Notes under the pieces: model-generated | The model's input: the letters and a program-made list of their open reading frames with translations, nothing else | The model's database searches: none | What the model was told of the DNA's origin: nothing | From: an uncultured Verrucomicrobiota bacterium | Lineage (GTDB): Bacteria; Verrucomicrobiota; Verrucomicrobiia; Limisphaerales; UBA9464 | Reading direction: 5' to 3' | Length of the DNA: 64,000 nt | Assembly: GCA_903922605.1 (NCBI GenBank) | Contig: CAIXUG010000085.1 | Span: 55,536-119,535 of the forward strand | Translations under genes and position numbers: made by a program | Shown here: piece by piece, positions 41,056-51,164 of the stretch | Layout of the letters: the number at the start of each line of letters is the position of its first letter | How positions within the stretch are numbered: the stretch's first letter is position 1

Positions 41056-42420
41056 TCAGGGTCGCCGAGGCCAGTCGGCAAAATTCGTTGTCAGGGTCGG
41101 GTGAACCAAAAACTCGAAGGAGACCTTGGGCTCCCAGCTGAACGTCGCAGTCACCGACTGAATGCCGCCGTCGGACAGGGCATTTTTATCCGCCAGCGGC
41201 CAGTGATAGAGGTCACCACCCCAATTGGGATGTTTCCAAGCGACTGGCCGGCCATGTTGATCCATCAGTGACACCAGCCGCAGTTGAAAGTGTCCAGTGC
41301 CACCCGACGCCTTCACACACAGTTCGGGACTTTCAATGTAAATGCCCGTACCATTCGCAAACTCCAACAAATCCGGTACCGCCAGCGCGGCTCCAAACAC
41401 GCCGCCGCCAAACTTCCCCTCGGCCAACCGATCCGAGATCTTGCCCTGCGGCAGGTTGGTGATGGTCAGAGTCCACTGATTGCCGGGCGGAAAATCAGCG
41501 ATCCGGGAAAGTTCCAGCTGCAGTTTACACGCCGGCTCGTCGCTCCATAAGGGGTCGAATCCTACCCGCACCACCCCGTTGGAAACTCCCATATTTCTCG
41601 CCTGATACGAGCGATCCCCCGCCGGACCTATGACCTGGACGGAGGAAGCCGCCCAATTGGTCGCCTGGCTTCCCCGTTCGCGGACTCGCAGTTGCAATTG
41701 GCCGGCCACCTGCAGGCGATCACTCCGGGTCGCCTGCGCCAGTTCGACCCGCAGCAGTTCGCACTCGATCCCCCCATTCGTGCGAAGGAGCGGCAGAGTT
41801 TCCGGAGTCCAGGATGGCAGGTTTTGCGGATGCGGGTTTCGGATCCGGAATTCACCCAGGAACCGCCCGATCTGTCCGTCTTCCAGCGTGAAAATTTGCA
41901 CCCGAAAACTGCGCGCCCGCCGGGGATAGCTGTCGCCATTGCAGATGACATAGCGAATGTCCGTCATTCCGCTCATCGGCTGCGAAACATAAGGTTCCTC
42001 CTCCATCACCACTTCATGATGGAAGCTTCCGGGTCCGTTCGTGGGACGGATCCCATCCGGTGGCACCAGATCTTCGGCGATCCAAAACCCTTGCTTGCCC
42101 CCCAAGATTAGCCCGTTCCGCTTTGCTAGCCTATGGCGGGATCTCAACGGCTTGGGAACCCATTGGATTGGAATACGAGCCAGCCATCCGTCCCAGAAGG
42201 GGCCGAAGGACACCGTTTTGGTCTCCGGTGCGAAAACCGTTCCCCGTAATACCAGGGTATAACCGGAGGGTAATTTGACCCGCTGGTCTGGCTCGTAAAC
42301 GACAGGGATCAGGATGAGCAGAGCGACCAAGCCCAACAGCAAGCCGGCTCTCCAAACTGGAAATCTGCGGGCAGGCATTTTCGACGAGCTGCTGATTTCC
42401 TCCTGCTTGGACGTGTCCAT
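41056..42420 (-). CDS. Hypothetical membrane-anchored protein
   Basis: A 454-residue protein from ATG 42420. A Ser-rich cytoplasmic start (KQEEISSSSKMPARRF) precedes one membrane helix (AGLLLGLVALLILIPVVY), and the rest is predicted outside. It is beta-rich with many Trp, Pro and Arg residues: LPSGYTLVLRGTVFAP, FWDGWLARIPIQWVP, YPRRARSFRVQIFTLEDGQIG, and WKHPNWGGDLYHWPLADKNALS near the end. I do not recognise the family; verrucomicrobia and planctomycetes carry many such single-anchor orphan proteins. The frame runs further upstream across the divergent ffh start; that extension is a shadow. Codon use is slightly less G+C-biased than in ffh and rpsA. Confidence 0.7.
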   Translation of the reverse strand: MDTSKQEEISSSSKMPARRFPVWRAGLLLGLVALLILIPVVYEPDQRVKLPSGYTLVLRGTVFAPETKTVSFGPFWDGWLARIPIQWVPKPLRSRHRLAKRNGLILGGKQGFWIAEDLVPPDGIRPTNGPGSFHHEVVMEEEPYVSQPMSGMTDIRYVICNGDSYPRRARSFRVQIFTLEDGQIGRFLGEFRIRNPHPQNLPSWTPETLPLLRTNGGIECELLRVELAQATRSDRLQVAGQLQLRVRERGSQATNWAASSVQVIGPAGDRSYQARNMGVSNGVVRVGFDPLWSDEPACKLQLELSRIADFPPGNQWTLTITNLPQGKISDRLAEGKFGGGVFGAALAVPDLLEFANGTGIYIESPELCVKASGGTGHFQLRLVSLMDQHGRPVAWKHPNWGGDLYHWPLADKNALSDGGIQSVTATFSWEPKVSFEFLVHPTLTTNFADWPRRP

Positions 42421-42537
42421 GACCGAATCCTCTTGTGGAATGCGGGCACTGTTCCCGTCGGATGTCCGGCTTGGCGATGAGAATCGCCGCACATTCGTGG
42501 TTTGTCCCCCTGCCCCGGCTTCCCTAGTCTCACGCCC

Positions 42538-43905
42538 ATGTTCGATTCCCTGAGCGGCAAGCTTCAGAACGTGTTCCGCAACCTGCGCGGCCTCGGCAAG
42601 ATTTCCGAGACCAACGTCAGCGACGCCCTGCGCGATGTGCGCCTCGCGCTGCTCGACGCCGACGTCAACTTCAAGGTCGCCAAGGACTTCATCGAACGCG
42701 TCAAGGAGCAGGCGCTCGGCCAGCAGGTCATCCAGTCGGTCCATCCCGGCCAGCAGATGATCAAGGTCATCCACGACGAGCTCGTGGGCCTGCTCGGTTC
42801 CGAAAACGCCGGCCTCGTCCTTACTGCTCAGCCGGCCTGCATCCTCATGTGCGGTCTGCACGGCTCAGGCAAGACCACCAGCTCAGGTAAACTCGCCCGT
42901 CTCCTCCAGAAGCAGGGCAAGAACGTCCTGCTCGTCGCCGCCGACGTTTACCGCCCCGCCGCCATGGACCAGCTCGCCACGCTCGGCGCGAAGCTGGAGG
43001 TCCCTGTCTTCGTGCAGAAAGGCGAGACCGACGTGCTCAAGATCGCCCGCGAGGCGCTCGTCTTTGCTGCCGAGAACAAGCGGGATACGGTCATCTTCGA
43101 CACCGCCGGCCGCCTGCAGATTGACGAGCCGCTGGTGCAGGAGCTCGTCCGGCTCCGCGACCTGGTGAAGCCGCAGGAAATCCTGCTCGTGCTGGATGCC
43201 GCGACCGGCCAGGAAGCCGTCAACGTCGCCTCACATTTTGACCAGGCCCTCGGGGTGACCGGCGCGATTCTCACCAAGCTCGACGGTGATGCGCGCGGCG
43301 GCGCAGCGCTGTCGTTTCGCAGCGTGGTCGGCAAGCCGATCAAGTTCATGGGTGTGGGCGAGAAGCTGGAAGACTTCGAGCCGTTCCATCCCGAGCGCAT
43401 GGCCCAGCGTATCCTCGGCATGGGCGACGTCGTCAGCCTCGTCGAGAAGGCCGCCGAGTCCATCGATCAGGACAAGGCGATGGCGCTTGAGGAGAAGATG
43501 CGCAAGGGGCAGTTCACGCTGGACGACTTCCTCATGCAGCTCCGCGAGATGAAGAAGATGGGGCCGATGGAAAACCTCATCGGCATGCTCCCCGGCGGCG
43601 CCGACATGCTCAAGGGGGCCGACCTGTCCAAGAGCGAAAAGGAGTTCCGCCGCATGGAGGGCATCCTCTGCGCCATGACCCCGAAGGAGCGCCACACGCC
43701 GCAGATTCTCAATGCCAAGCGCCGCGTCCGCATCGCCAAGGGCAGCGGGGTGAATGTCGCCGAGGTGAACAACGTCCTGCGCCGCTTCGACGAGATGCAG
43801 GGCATGATGAAGAAGCTCGGCAAGATGCAGAAGATGATGGGCAAGTTCGGCGGGAAGCTGCCCTCCATGCCGGGAATGCCCGGCATGGGTGGTTTCCGCC
43901 GCTGA
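42538..43905 (+). CDS. ffh: Signal recognition particle GTPase Ffh
   Basis: A 455-residue protein. The N domain is MFDSLSGKLQNVFRNLRGLG. The G domain has G1 CGLHGSGKTTSSGKLA, G2/G3 DVYRPAAMDQL and DTAGRLQIDEPLV, G4 TKLDGDARGGAALS and G5 GVGEKLEDFEPF. The Met-rich M domain ends with MQGMMKKLGKMQKMMGKFGG and binds 4.5S RNA and signal peptides. It targets nascent membrane proteins to FtsY/SecYEG. ATG 42538 gives the standard start. No 4.5S RNA gene was recognised nearby. It converges on the FmdB-like gene with a 14-bp gap. Confidence 0.96.
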   Translation: MFDSLSGKLQNVFRNLRGLGKISETNVSDALRDVRLALLDADVNFKVAKDFIERVKEQALGQQVIQSVHPGQQMIKVIHDELVGLLGSENAGLVLTAQPACILMCGLHGSGKTTSSGKLARLLQKQGKNVLLVAADVYRPAAMDQLATLGAKLEVPVFVQKGETDVLKIAREALVFAAENKRDTVIFDTAGRLQIDEPLVQELVRLRDLVKPQEILLVLDAATGQEAVNVASHFDQALGVTGAILTKLDGDARGGAALSFRSVVGKPIKFMGVGEKLEDFEPFHPERMAQRILGMGDVVSLVEKAAESIDQDKAMALEEKMRKGQFTLDDFLMQLREMKKMGPMENLIGMLPGGADMLKGADLSKSEKEFRRMEGILCAMTPKERHTPQILNAKRRVRIAKGSGVNVAEVNNVLRRFDEMQGMMKKLGKMQKMMGKFGGKLPSMPGMPGMGGFRR

Positions 43906-43919
43906 GGCGGCATAACGCC

Positions 43920-44153
43920 TCAGTGCGAATGCGGCTTGCCCGTACCGCACATGCCGCAGGAACTGGGAACACCCGAGCAACTGGCGGCGTCCGCGCTCCC
44001 GCCCCCGGGAACGCTGGCCGCGAAGGTGGAGAACTTCTTCGCGAGCCGCGTGGAACCGCACTTCGGGCAGGGCGTACCTTCCCAAGCGCTGGAACGAACC
44101 AGCACCTCGCTGTCACGTTCGCAATCCTCGCAGTGAAACTCGTAAATCGGCAT
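43920..44153 (-). CDS. FmdB family zinc-ribbon protein
   Basis: A 77-residue protein beginning MPIYEFHCEDCERDSEVLV, the hallmark of the FmdB/CxxC_CxxC_SSSS family, with the zinc-ribbon pairs CEDC and CPKC (TPCPKCGSTRLAKKFS). The C-terminus is Gly/Ser-rich with a second Cys cluster (CSGVPSSCGMCGTGKPHSH) that may bind metal. FmdB-like proteins are putative regulators of unknown role. The start is ATG 44153; the frame extends to 44192 but the MPIYEF start is invariant in the family. Confidence 0.88.
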   Translation of the reverse strand: MPIYEFHCEDCERDSEVLVRSSAWEGTPCPKCGSTRLAKKFSTFAASVPGGGSADAASCSGVPSSCGMCGTGKPHSH

Positions 44154-44392
44154 GCCGCAGAGCATAGCGAGGTTGATGAGCCGCGCAAACACTGGCAGCC
44201 GCTGTGAGAGCGTTTTAAAGAATACTGTGGCCGCGGGATTTCAGGGAAGCCGGGCGGTCTTTTGTTCGTGGCTATCTCGGACCTCGGGGAACCGGAAGGA
44301 AGGCGGCGGAACGCATTGTCCGACGGCATATTTCCCAGCGTGCGCAGGGCCACACCACTTCCTTTGCCCTCCCTTACCTCGGCCTCGTTCCA

Positions 44393-44547
44393 CTAGCACC
44401 GGGCTTCAGCCCGGTGTCCGGTCCGCTCCTTGGGCCCAGCCGTTTCAACGGCTTACGTGGAAGTATGGGGCCCATCGTCGCCAAATAAACGGTTGAAACC
44501 GTTACGTTTCTTAGTGGCTTCTCCACCCGGCTGAAGCCGGGTGCTAG
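44393..44547. repeat. 155-bp palindromic element with CTAGCACC ends
   Basis: The ends are inverted copies over 19 bp with one mismatch: CTAGCACCGGGCTTCAGCC on the left and the complement of CTAGCACCCGGCTTCAGCC on the right. Each end is itself a palindrome (CCGGGCTTCAGCCCGG; CCCGGCTGAAGCCGGG). Two further small palindromes lie inside: GCCGTTTCAACGGC and AACGGTTGAAACCGTT. The bounded, nested structure suggests a REP/BIME or MITE-like element. The rest of 44154-44392 shows no supported gene. Confidence 0.75.
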
Positions 44548-44552
44548 CGCAA

Positions 44553-44580
44553 CAAAAAAGCTCGATCCCTGAGGATCGGG
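44553..44580 (-). terminator. Rho-independent terminator of mdh
   Basis: Read on the minus strand, CCGATCC-tcag-GGATCGAG is followed by CTTTTTTGTT. It lies 31 bp after the mdh stop and abuts the palindromic element. Confidence 0.8.
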
Positions 44581-44611
44581 CCTTGGATCGAAAGATTCGT
44601 TTAAGGCCGGC

Positions 44612-45598
<987 letters not shown>

Positions 45599-45713
45599 TT
45601 GTTTTACGAAAGGCGGGACACTATGCGGGCGGGCAATCGGGCGGCAAGCGCTCACCGCATAATCACATTTTCATGGGATATCCTCCCGGCAACCCGCCTA
45701 TGCTTTCCGGCAG

Positions 45714-46949
45714 TTGAATCTGATCCCCCAATGGGCCGGCAGTCCTCGGTCCATTGCCCGACCTGCAGAAAAACGACTGGAATCCGCCGACTCCTTACGG
45801 GGTCTGGCCATCCTCCTGGTCGTGCTGGCGCATTCCTGCGACATTGTGACCGCCCTCCCGGACTGGGCCGTGCCCCTGCGCGGGCTGGGCCATCGCGGAG
45901 TGCAGCTCTTTTACCTGCTCAGCGCCTACATGCTCTGCCGGTCCATCGCCCAGCGTCGGGAGCAGGAGTCACGCCCCTGGGAGGGCTTTTTCATCCGCCG
46001 CCTGTTACGTATCGCCCCGCTTTTCTGGCTGGCGATCGGCGTCCACCTCTGGTGCTACGGGCTGGGTCCCCGGCATTCGTTGGGCGATGCGCCGGGGATT
46101 ACCTGGCAAAACATAGTCGCCACCGCGACCTTCACCCACGGGTTCAATCCCTACTGGATTGACAGCGTGGTGTTCGGCGGCTGGTCCGTGGCAGTGGAGA
46201 TGTCGTTCTACCTGCTCCTCCCCATCTTTTGGATGTGCATCCGTTCGCTGCGGATGGCGGTGTTCGCCACGCTCGGGGCATTGCTGCTCGCGCTGGTCTT
46301 GCAGATCGCGCTGGCTGACCGGCCGGTCATCAGCGACCCGGTTCTCTGGCGTGAATACCTGTTTCTCTGGCTGCCGAACCAGCTGCCCGTATTTCTGCTC
46401 GGCATGGTGCTGTTCTTCCTTGAGCCCATCCTACAGGCGGGACAGCCCGACCGGCTCGGTCCAATCGGCCCCCTGCTGCCTCATGTGTGCTTTGCCGCCA
46501 TCGTGGTGCTGGCCTGGCTGCCATTCCACCCGGTACTGACGCCGTTCCTGGTAGGGGTGGGATTCACCGGCCTGGCCGGCGCGCTCTCGGTCTGGCCCTC
46601 GGGCCTGTGGGCGAACCGCTTCCTTTCGCGCCTGGGACTGGTGAGCTACAGCATTTACCTGTGGCACGCGCCCCTGATCCGCCTGCTGTGGGCGGTCTAT
46701 CACAAGGTCTTGCAGCGGACGCACTGGATTCTGCCCGCCGGCCTGAGCCAGCTGCTTTTCAGCGGCATGCTGCTCGGCCTGAGCCTGGCGGTCGGAAGCC
46801 TTTCGTACCGGTACATCGAACAGCCAGGCATCGAACTGGGGCGGCGGCTGATCCGGCACCGGCAAGCCCGCCGGACGCGGCAGGCGCAGACCAAGGAGCA
46901 AGCCGGCGCCGCCGGCCTTGCCCAACCCGCCGATAATGCGGAAGCTTGA
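45714..46949 (+). CDS. Acyltransferase family 3 membrane protein
   Basis: A 411-residue integral membrane protein with about ten helices. The family motif is RLESADSLRGLAILLVVLAHSCDIV, with the R-G-x-x-I-x-x-V-x-x-H core, followed by FYLLSAYMLCRS, FFIRRLLRIAPLFWLAI and a C-terminal YSIYLWHAPLIRLLW. Such enzymes O-acylate surface polysaccharides, LPS or lipid-linked sugars. The likely start is TTG at 45714; no in-frame ATG lies before the motif. Its 3' end overlaps the glycosyltransferase frame, and the two glycosyltransferases next to it support a surface-glycan role. Confidence 0.88.
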   Translation: MNLIPQWAGSPRSIARPAEKRLESADSLRGLAILLVVLAHSCDIVTALPDWAVPLRGLGHRGVQLFYLLSAYMLCRSIAQRREQESRPWEGFFIRRLLRIAPLFWLAIGVHLWCYGLGPRHSLGDAPGITWQNIVATATFTHGFNPYWIDSVVFGGWSVAVEMSFYLLLPIFWMCIRSLRMAVFATLGALLLALVLQIALADRPVISDPVLWREYLFLWLPNQLPVFLLGMVLFFLEPILQAGQPDRLGPIGPLLPHVCFAAIVVLAWLPFHPVLTPFLVGVGFTGLAGALSVWPSGLWANRFLSRLGLVSYSIYLWHAPLIRLLWAVYHKVLQRTHWILPAGLSQLLFSGMLLGLSLAVGSLSYRYIEQPGIELGRRLIRHRQARRTRQAQTKEQAGAAGLAQPADNAEA

Positions 46950-46957
46950 AACAGACT

Positions 46958-47824
46958 ATGTCGCCGTGGCCGAAGATCAGCATCGTGACGCCGAGTTACA
47001 ATCAGGCCGCCTTTGTGGAGGCGACGATGCGCAGCGTGCTGGATCAGGGGTATCCCAACCTCGAATACCTCGTCATGGAGGATGGCAGCACCGACGGCAG
47101 CCCGGCCATCATCGGCAAGTACCGCGACCGCCTCGCGCAATACGTCGCCGAGCCCAACCGCGGTTTCGGTGCCGTGCTGAATGACGGTCTCAGCCGGACC
47201 ACCGGTGAGATCATGGCCTGGCTCAATTCGGACGACCTGTATCTGCCATACACGCTGCAAACGGTGGCCCGGATTTTTCAGGACTGCCCGGTGGTGGAAT
47301 GGATCACCGGCCTGAGCCTGTTGTGCGATCAGCCGGGGAATTTTATCCGCACCGTTTCGCCCGAAGGCTTCAGCCGCCGGCTGTTCTTTTCCGGCCGCTA
47401 TCTGGGCGGCCATCCGGCCTGGAGCGGCCGGTGGATCCCGCAGGAGAGCGTCTTCTGGCGGCGCTCGCTGTGGGAAAAATCGGGCGCGCATTTTCTGACC
47501 GAACGCCTCCAGTACGGCGATTTTGAGCTGTGGTCCCGCTTCTGGAAGCACGCCGATCTGCATATCGTTCCCCTGCCCCTAGGGGTGTACCGCGAGCATG
47601 CCGCCACCTACACCTCGATCCGGGGCACCAAATCCATCGAACCCTGCACCCGCCTGCTGGCCGCCGCCGGTGAACCGACGCTGAGTTTCAATGCCATCCG
47701 ATGCCGGGAACTGCTCTCCCGGTTGGGCACACGGGCGCGACAGAAATTTGGCCAGCCCGCCAAGGCCGTGAAGTGCGAATCAGCTACCGGCCGCTGGCAC
47801 AGCGAGACGGTTTACGTGGCCTAG
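46958..47824 (+). CDS. Family 2 glycosyltransferase
   Basis: A 288-residue GT-A enzyme. PKISIVTPSYNQAAFVEATMRSVLDQGYPNLEYLVMEDGSTDG is the usual opening (quoted here as PKISIVTPSYNQAAFVEA and EYLVMEDGSTDGS). The metal-binding DxD-like site is WLNSDDLYLPYTL and the acceptor-side region is WIPQESVFWRRSLWE. It adds a sugar to a cell-surface glycan on the cytoplasmic side. The start ATG 46958 lies 8 bp after the acyltransferase stop; an in-frame TTG at 46946 overlaps it. No membrane segment is present. Confidence 0.87.
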   Translation: MSPWPKISIVTPSYNQAAFVEATMRSVLDQGYPNLEYLVMEDGSTDGSPAIIGKYRDRLAQYVAEPNRGFGAVLNDGLSRTTGEIMAWLNSDDLYLPYTLQTVARIFQDCPVVEWITGLSLLCDQPGNFIRTVSPEGFSRRLFFSGRYLGGHPAWSGRWIPQESVFWRRSLWEKSGAHFLTERLQYGDFELWSRFWKHADLHIVPLPLGVYREHAATYTSIRGTKSIEPCTRLLAAAGEPTLSFNAIRCRELLSRLGTRARQKFGQPAKAVKCESATGRWHSETVYVA

Positions 47825-47835
47825 CCTTGAGGGCT

Positions 47836-48687
47836 TCAGAAACGAAGCCACTTCGCCGTCGCCCGAATCCCTTCCCAGCGGACCTGCCGCTTCAATTTCA
47901 CGGGATCCGGTCCGGGATGCTGGTCCCGGGTCAGTTCCCACAGGCGGATGCCGATCAGGAACTGGTACAGTGCCCGCAACAGGCTGTGCACGAGACCCGC
48001 CATGCCGTCGTGCCAGCCGCCATTCACGAAATAGCGTCCGTGAAACTCGGTCAGCGGGCGCCGGATGAAATACGGCCAGGGCGGCGGGGCACCCTCGCGC
48101 TTCATGCGTTGCGCCTCCAGCAGGCTGTAGTTGACCAGCTTGATGAGAAATTTGGTCAGGTCATTGCCGTAGCCAGGATGCTCCAGCGCCAGTGCCGGAT
48201 CCGCCGGCAACTCCTCCAGCTTGCCGTCAATCTGCGGATGCTGGTGCGCCTCGCCGTCCCAATGGGCCGCACCCTTGCGGACAAAGCGGGGCTGGTAATC
48301 CGGCCAGAAGCCGTGTTGCAGCCACTCGCCGAGGAAATAATTTTTCCGGGGCAGCGAATAGGCCGCCGCCGTCGGGTTGGCCACCAGGCCGCGCAGGTGT
48401 TCCGCCAGGGTGGGCGGGACCGTCTCGTCGGCATCCACAACGATGATCCAGCCCTCGTCGCAGGCCGCGACGGCCTGATTGCGCAAGGCCTCGACGTTGT
48501 ACTCCTTGGCCGGCATGGCGATGACCCGTGCGCCCAGTGACTGCGCGATTTCCACGGTGCCGTCGGTGCTGGCCATGTCGGCCACCACGCACTCATCGGC
48601 CCAGGCCACCGACTTGAGGCAGGCGGCAATGTTGGCGGCCTCGTTCCAGGTGTGAATCAGGGCGGTGATCTTCGGCCGCGTTGGCAT
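47836..48687 (-). CDS. Family 2 glycosyltransferase (WaaE/KdtX-like)
   Basis: A 283-residue enzyme from ATG 48687. KITALIHTWNEAANIAACL and CVVADMASTDGTVEIAQSLG form the nucleotide-binding half, WIIVVDADETVPPTL is the DxD motif, and LPRKNYFLGEWLQHGFWPDYQPRF (in part) with FVRKGAAHWDGEAHQ are typical of LPS core beta-1,4-glucosyltransferase relatives. It is convergent with the other glycosyltransferase, 11 bp apart. The longer frame start at 48723 adds a Pro/Cys-rich N-terminus not seen in the family. The sugar is not known. Confidence 0.85.
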   Translation of the reverse strand: MPTRPKITALIHTWNEAANIAACLKSVAWADECVVADMASTDGTVEIAQSLGARVIAMPAKEYNVEALRNQAVAACDEGWIIVVDADETVPPTLAEHLRGLVANPTAAAYSLPRKNYFLGEWLQHGFWPDYQPRFVRKGAAHWDGEAHQHPQIDGKLEELPADPALALEHPGYGNDLTKFLIKLVNYSLLEAQRMKREGAPPPWPYFIRRPLTEFHGRYFVNGGWHDGMAGLVHSLLRALYQFLIGIRLWELTRDQHPGPDPVKLKRQVRWEGIRATAKWLRF

Positions 48688-48796
48688 CAACGGCAGCGTG
48701 CCGCAGGCCGGGTCAGGAAACAAGCGACCTCAAAAATATCGGCCTGGTTTGGCCCTGATCACAGGGCGTCGGTGTGAACTCGGTTTCAAAGACAGC

Positions 48797-50878
48797 TCAG
48801 TGCGGCGGTTTGTTCCCGTGGTCTCCCAATATCTCCCGCAGAGTCTTGAGGAGGGCTTCGGCGATATAGGGCTTGGGCACGAAATGCTGGACCCCTGCGC
48901 CCACGGCCTTGGCCACCCCACCGTTGGCGTTCAGGCCGCTGGAACCGATGATTTTGACCTGCGGATTCAGCCCCTTGAGGGCGATGATCAGCGCAGGACC
49001 ATCCATGATCGGCATCGCCATGTCGGTCAGCACGACCGTGATGTCGTCACGGTACTGCACGTAGATCGCCACTGCCTCCGCCCCATGGCGGGCCTGAAGG
49101 ACGCGGTACCCAAAACGCTCCAAAGTGTCCTGCACGATCTTGCGGATGGGCTCCTCATCGTCCACCAGCAGGATCATTTCCCCGTGACCGCGCGGCAGAC
49201 GGGTCTGTTCGACGGCCACAGTCTGCACGGCGGTTTCCGTGGTCTGCGCGGGCAGATACACCTTGAATCGCGTGCCCTTGCCCACCTCGCTGTAGAGGTT
49301 GATAAAGCCGCCGTGGCTTTTCACAATCGTCAGCGTGGTGGAGAGACCGAGGCCGGTCCCTTTGCCGATCGCCTTGGTGGTGAAAAACGGGTCGAAGATC
49401 TGGTCGCGGATCGCCGGGGGGATTCCGCTCCCGTTGTCCGTCACCTGCACCAGCACATAGGTGCCGGGATGGGAACCCACGTTCATCGCCGCGTAGGTCT
49501 CGTCCAGCACGAGGTTCTCCAGGCTGACGTTGAGATTGCCGCCGTCGGGCATGGCGTCCCGGGCGTTGACACAGAGATTCAGGAAGACCTGGTGCAACTG
49601 GGTAGGATCGCCTGTCACCGTCCACAAGTCGCTCACGGCGGTGAACCCCACCGTGATGGACTTGGGGAAGGTGTCCCGCATGATGCCGACCCATTCGCGC
49701 ATCAGGTGGTGGGGATTGACCACGATGCGCTGCCCTTCGACCCCCCGGGCGAAGCCCAGCACCTGCTCCACCAGGCTGGCCGCCCGCTGGCAGCTCCGTT
49801 CCAGCGTGCTTAGGATGTCCTGGTTCCGATCGCCTGGGTGATCGAGCTTCAGCAGCTCGATGGCCATCAGGATCGGGGCCAGGACGTTGTTCAGGTCGTG
49901 GGCGATGCCACCCGCCAGCGTGCCGATGCCCTCCATCCGTTGCGCCCGCAGGAACTGCGTCTCGAGCTGCTTGCGCTCGGTGATGTCGGTATGGATGCCA
50001 ATCCATTGGAGGATGTTTCCGTCCTCAGCAAAAATGGGCACCCCGCGAACCATCATGTTACGATAGGTCTGATCCCTCGACCTGAGCCGGTGCTCCATTT
50101 TGTAGATGGATCGGGTGGCGACCGCCGCCGCCCAGGCCCGCGCTGTTTCCGTCCGGTCGTCAGGATGAATGGCCTGTAGCCAGCCCCAGCCGCGAGATTC
50201 TTCCTGACTCTGTCCGGTGAAGGCGGCCCAGCTGGACTGTTCCCCTTCCAGTTCGCCCGAGGGGGGCGTGTCCCAGACCATCGACGTGGTGGCTTCCACA
50301 AGCGAGCGGTAGCGTTTCTCATTGAGCCGGATCTCCAGCTCGGTCCGTTTGCGGTCGGTGATATCCAGGCTGATGCCGATGAAGCCCGTGACGATCCCCG
50401 CCGCGTCGCGGATCGGAACCTTGTCCGTTTGGAACCAGCGCAGGCCCGTCACCGTGAGCACGGGTTCGATGATGTTGAGCTTGGGCAGGCCGGTGGCAGC
50501 GATCTCCTCCTCGTCCCGGACGTATTGCCTGGCGTGAGGCAGACCGAGTTCGGCATCCGTCATTCCGACGAGCTCCGCAGCGGGCCGGCCATGCAACCGC
50601 AGGGTCGCTGCGTTGACACGCACCAGGCGATGCTGGCGATCCTTGTAGAAGATCATGGCGGGAACGGCGTCCAGGATCATCTGCAGTTCCGCCTGCTTGT
50701 GTGCCAGTTTCTCCTGGGCCTCGTGGAGCAGATAAGACTGTCCTGTGGGATGGACCACCGCATCGACTTCGCCACCCGCCAGTTCCTGCAGGCGCTGCTG
50801 TGTCTCGTGGAGGGTGCGCACGAGCGCGGCAATCTCGTCCTGAGAATCCTCCACCACGATGGCTGGCGTCTCAATCAT
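48797..50878 (-). CDS. Soluble PAS hybrid histidine kinase of the kai operon
   Basis: A 693-residue cytoplasmic protein. A short helix region ([20 protein letters not shown]) leads into two PAS domains (about 70-185 and 195-325; the second ends [15 protein letters not shown]). The HisKA segment is [14 protein letters not shown] (His near 345), the ATPase has [20 protein letters not shown] and [12 protein letters not shown], and the C-terminal receiver has [10 protein letters not shown], phospho-Asp in VVLTDMAMP and Lys in [10 protein letters not shown]. It starts 4 bp after the kaiB stop and is the last gene of kaiC-kaiB-kinase. By analogy with SasA/CikA it may read out the Kai state; that is inference. 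Confidence 0.85.
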   Translation of the reverse strand: MIETPAIVVEDSQDEIAALVRTLHETQQRLQELAGGEVDAVVHPTGQSYLLHEAQEKLAHKQAELQMILDAVPAMIFYKDRQHRLVRVNAATLRLHGRPAAELVGMTDAELGLPHARQYVRDEEEIAATGLPKLNIIEPVLTVTGLRWFQTDKVPIRDAAGIVTGFIGISLDITDRKRTELEIRLNEKRYRSLVEATTSMVWDTPPSGELEGEQSSWAAFTGQSQEESRGWGWLQAIHPDDRTETARAWAAAVATRSIYKMEHRLRSRDQTYRNMMVRGVPIFAEDGNILQWIGIHTDITERKQLETQFLRAQRMEGIGTLAGGIAHDLNNVLAPILMAIELLKLDHPGDRNQDILSTLERSCQRAASLVEQVLGFARGVEGQRIVVNPHHLMREWVGIMRDTFPKSITVGFTAVSDLWTVTGDPTQLHQVFLNLCVNARDAMPDGGNLNVSLENLVLDETYAAMNVGSHPGTYVLVQVTDNGSGIPPAIRDQIFDPFFTTKAIGKGTGLGLSTTLTIVKSHGGFINLYSEVGKGTRFKVYLPAQTTETAVQTVAVEQTRLPRGHGEMILLVDDEEPIRKIVQDTLERFGYRVLQARHGAEAVAIYVQYRDDITVVLTDMAMPIMDGPALIIALKGLNPQVKIIGSSGLNANGGVAKAVGAGVQHFVPKPYIAEALLKTLREILGDHGNKPPH

Positions 50879-50882
50879 GGGG

Positions 50883-51164
50883 TTAGCTGGCCAACCCCAG
50901 CGCATGCAGCACCGGGGCGCGATGACTGAGGGTGCCGAGGATCTTGCGGATCGGCGCGGGCGAAAGCTTCACCAGCAGTGGTGTCAGCATCACGAGGTCG
51001 GCCAGCGCCCGCTGCGGCTCACGGAGCACGTCCACCACTTCGATCTCGTGCCGTTCCGCCAGGTGCTCGCGGCAGATCGCGTCGAGATTGGCCAAGGCCT
51101 GGGTGGAGTTGGGGCCATCACCGGCGACATAGAGCCGGAATTTGAAAGGGACGGGCTTTTTCAT
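50883..51164 (-). CDS. kaiB: KaiB-like protein
   Basis: A 93-residue protein matching KaiB: FRLYVAGDGPNSTQALANLDAICREH, EIEVVDVLREPQRALADLVMLTPLLVKLSP (in pieces) and PIRKILGTLS. The thioredoxin-like beta-alpha-beta start and the 'D...P......VLATP.L' type segment are the family pattern. In cyanobacteria KaiB binds phosphorylated KaiC after a fold switch. Its ATG overlaps the kaiC stop by 4 nt, and the kinase gene follows 4 bp later. In heterotrophs KaiBC pairs are linked to stress rather than shown clocks. No kaiA is present. Confidence 0.9.
   Translation of the reverse strand: MKKPVPFKFRLYVAGDGPNSTQALANLDAICREHLAERHEIEVVDVLREPQRALADLVMLTPLLVKLSPAPIRKILGTLSHRAPVLHALGLAS

Noticed and set aside
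44277..44323. Possible 4.5S SRP RNA near ffh (CCGGAAGGAAGG inside a TCGGAC/GTCCGA stem)
   Set aside because: The GGAA tetraloop-like core is present, but the conserved CAGG and AGCA sides of domain IV are missing, so it is probably chance.
43709..44353. 214-codon minus-strand frame spanning the ffh end and the FmdB-like gene
   Set aside because: It overlaps two well-supported genes in other frames and is Arg/Ser/Pro-rich without motifs.
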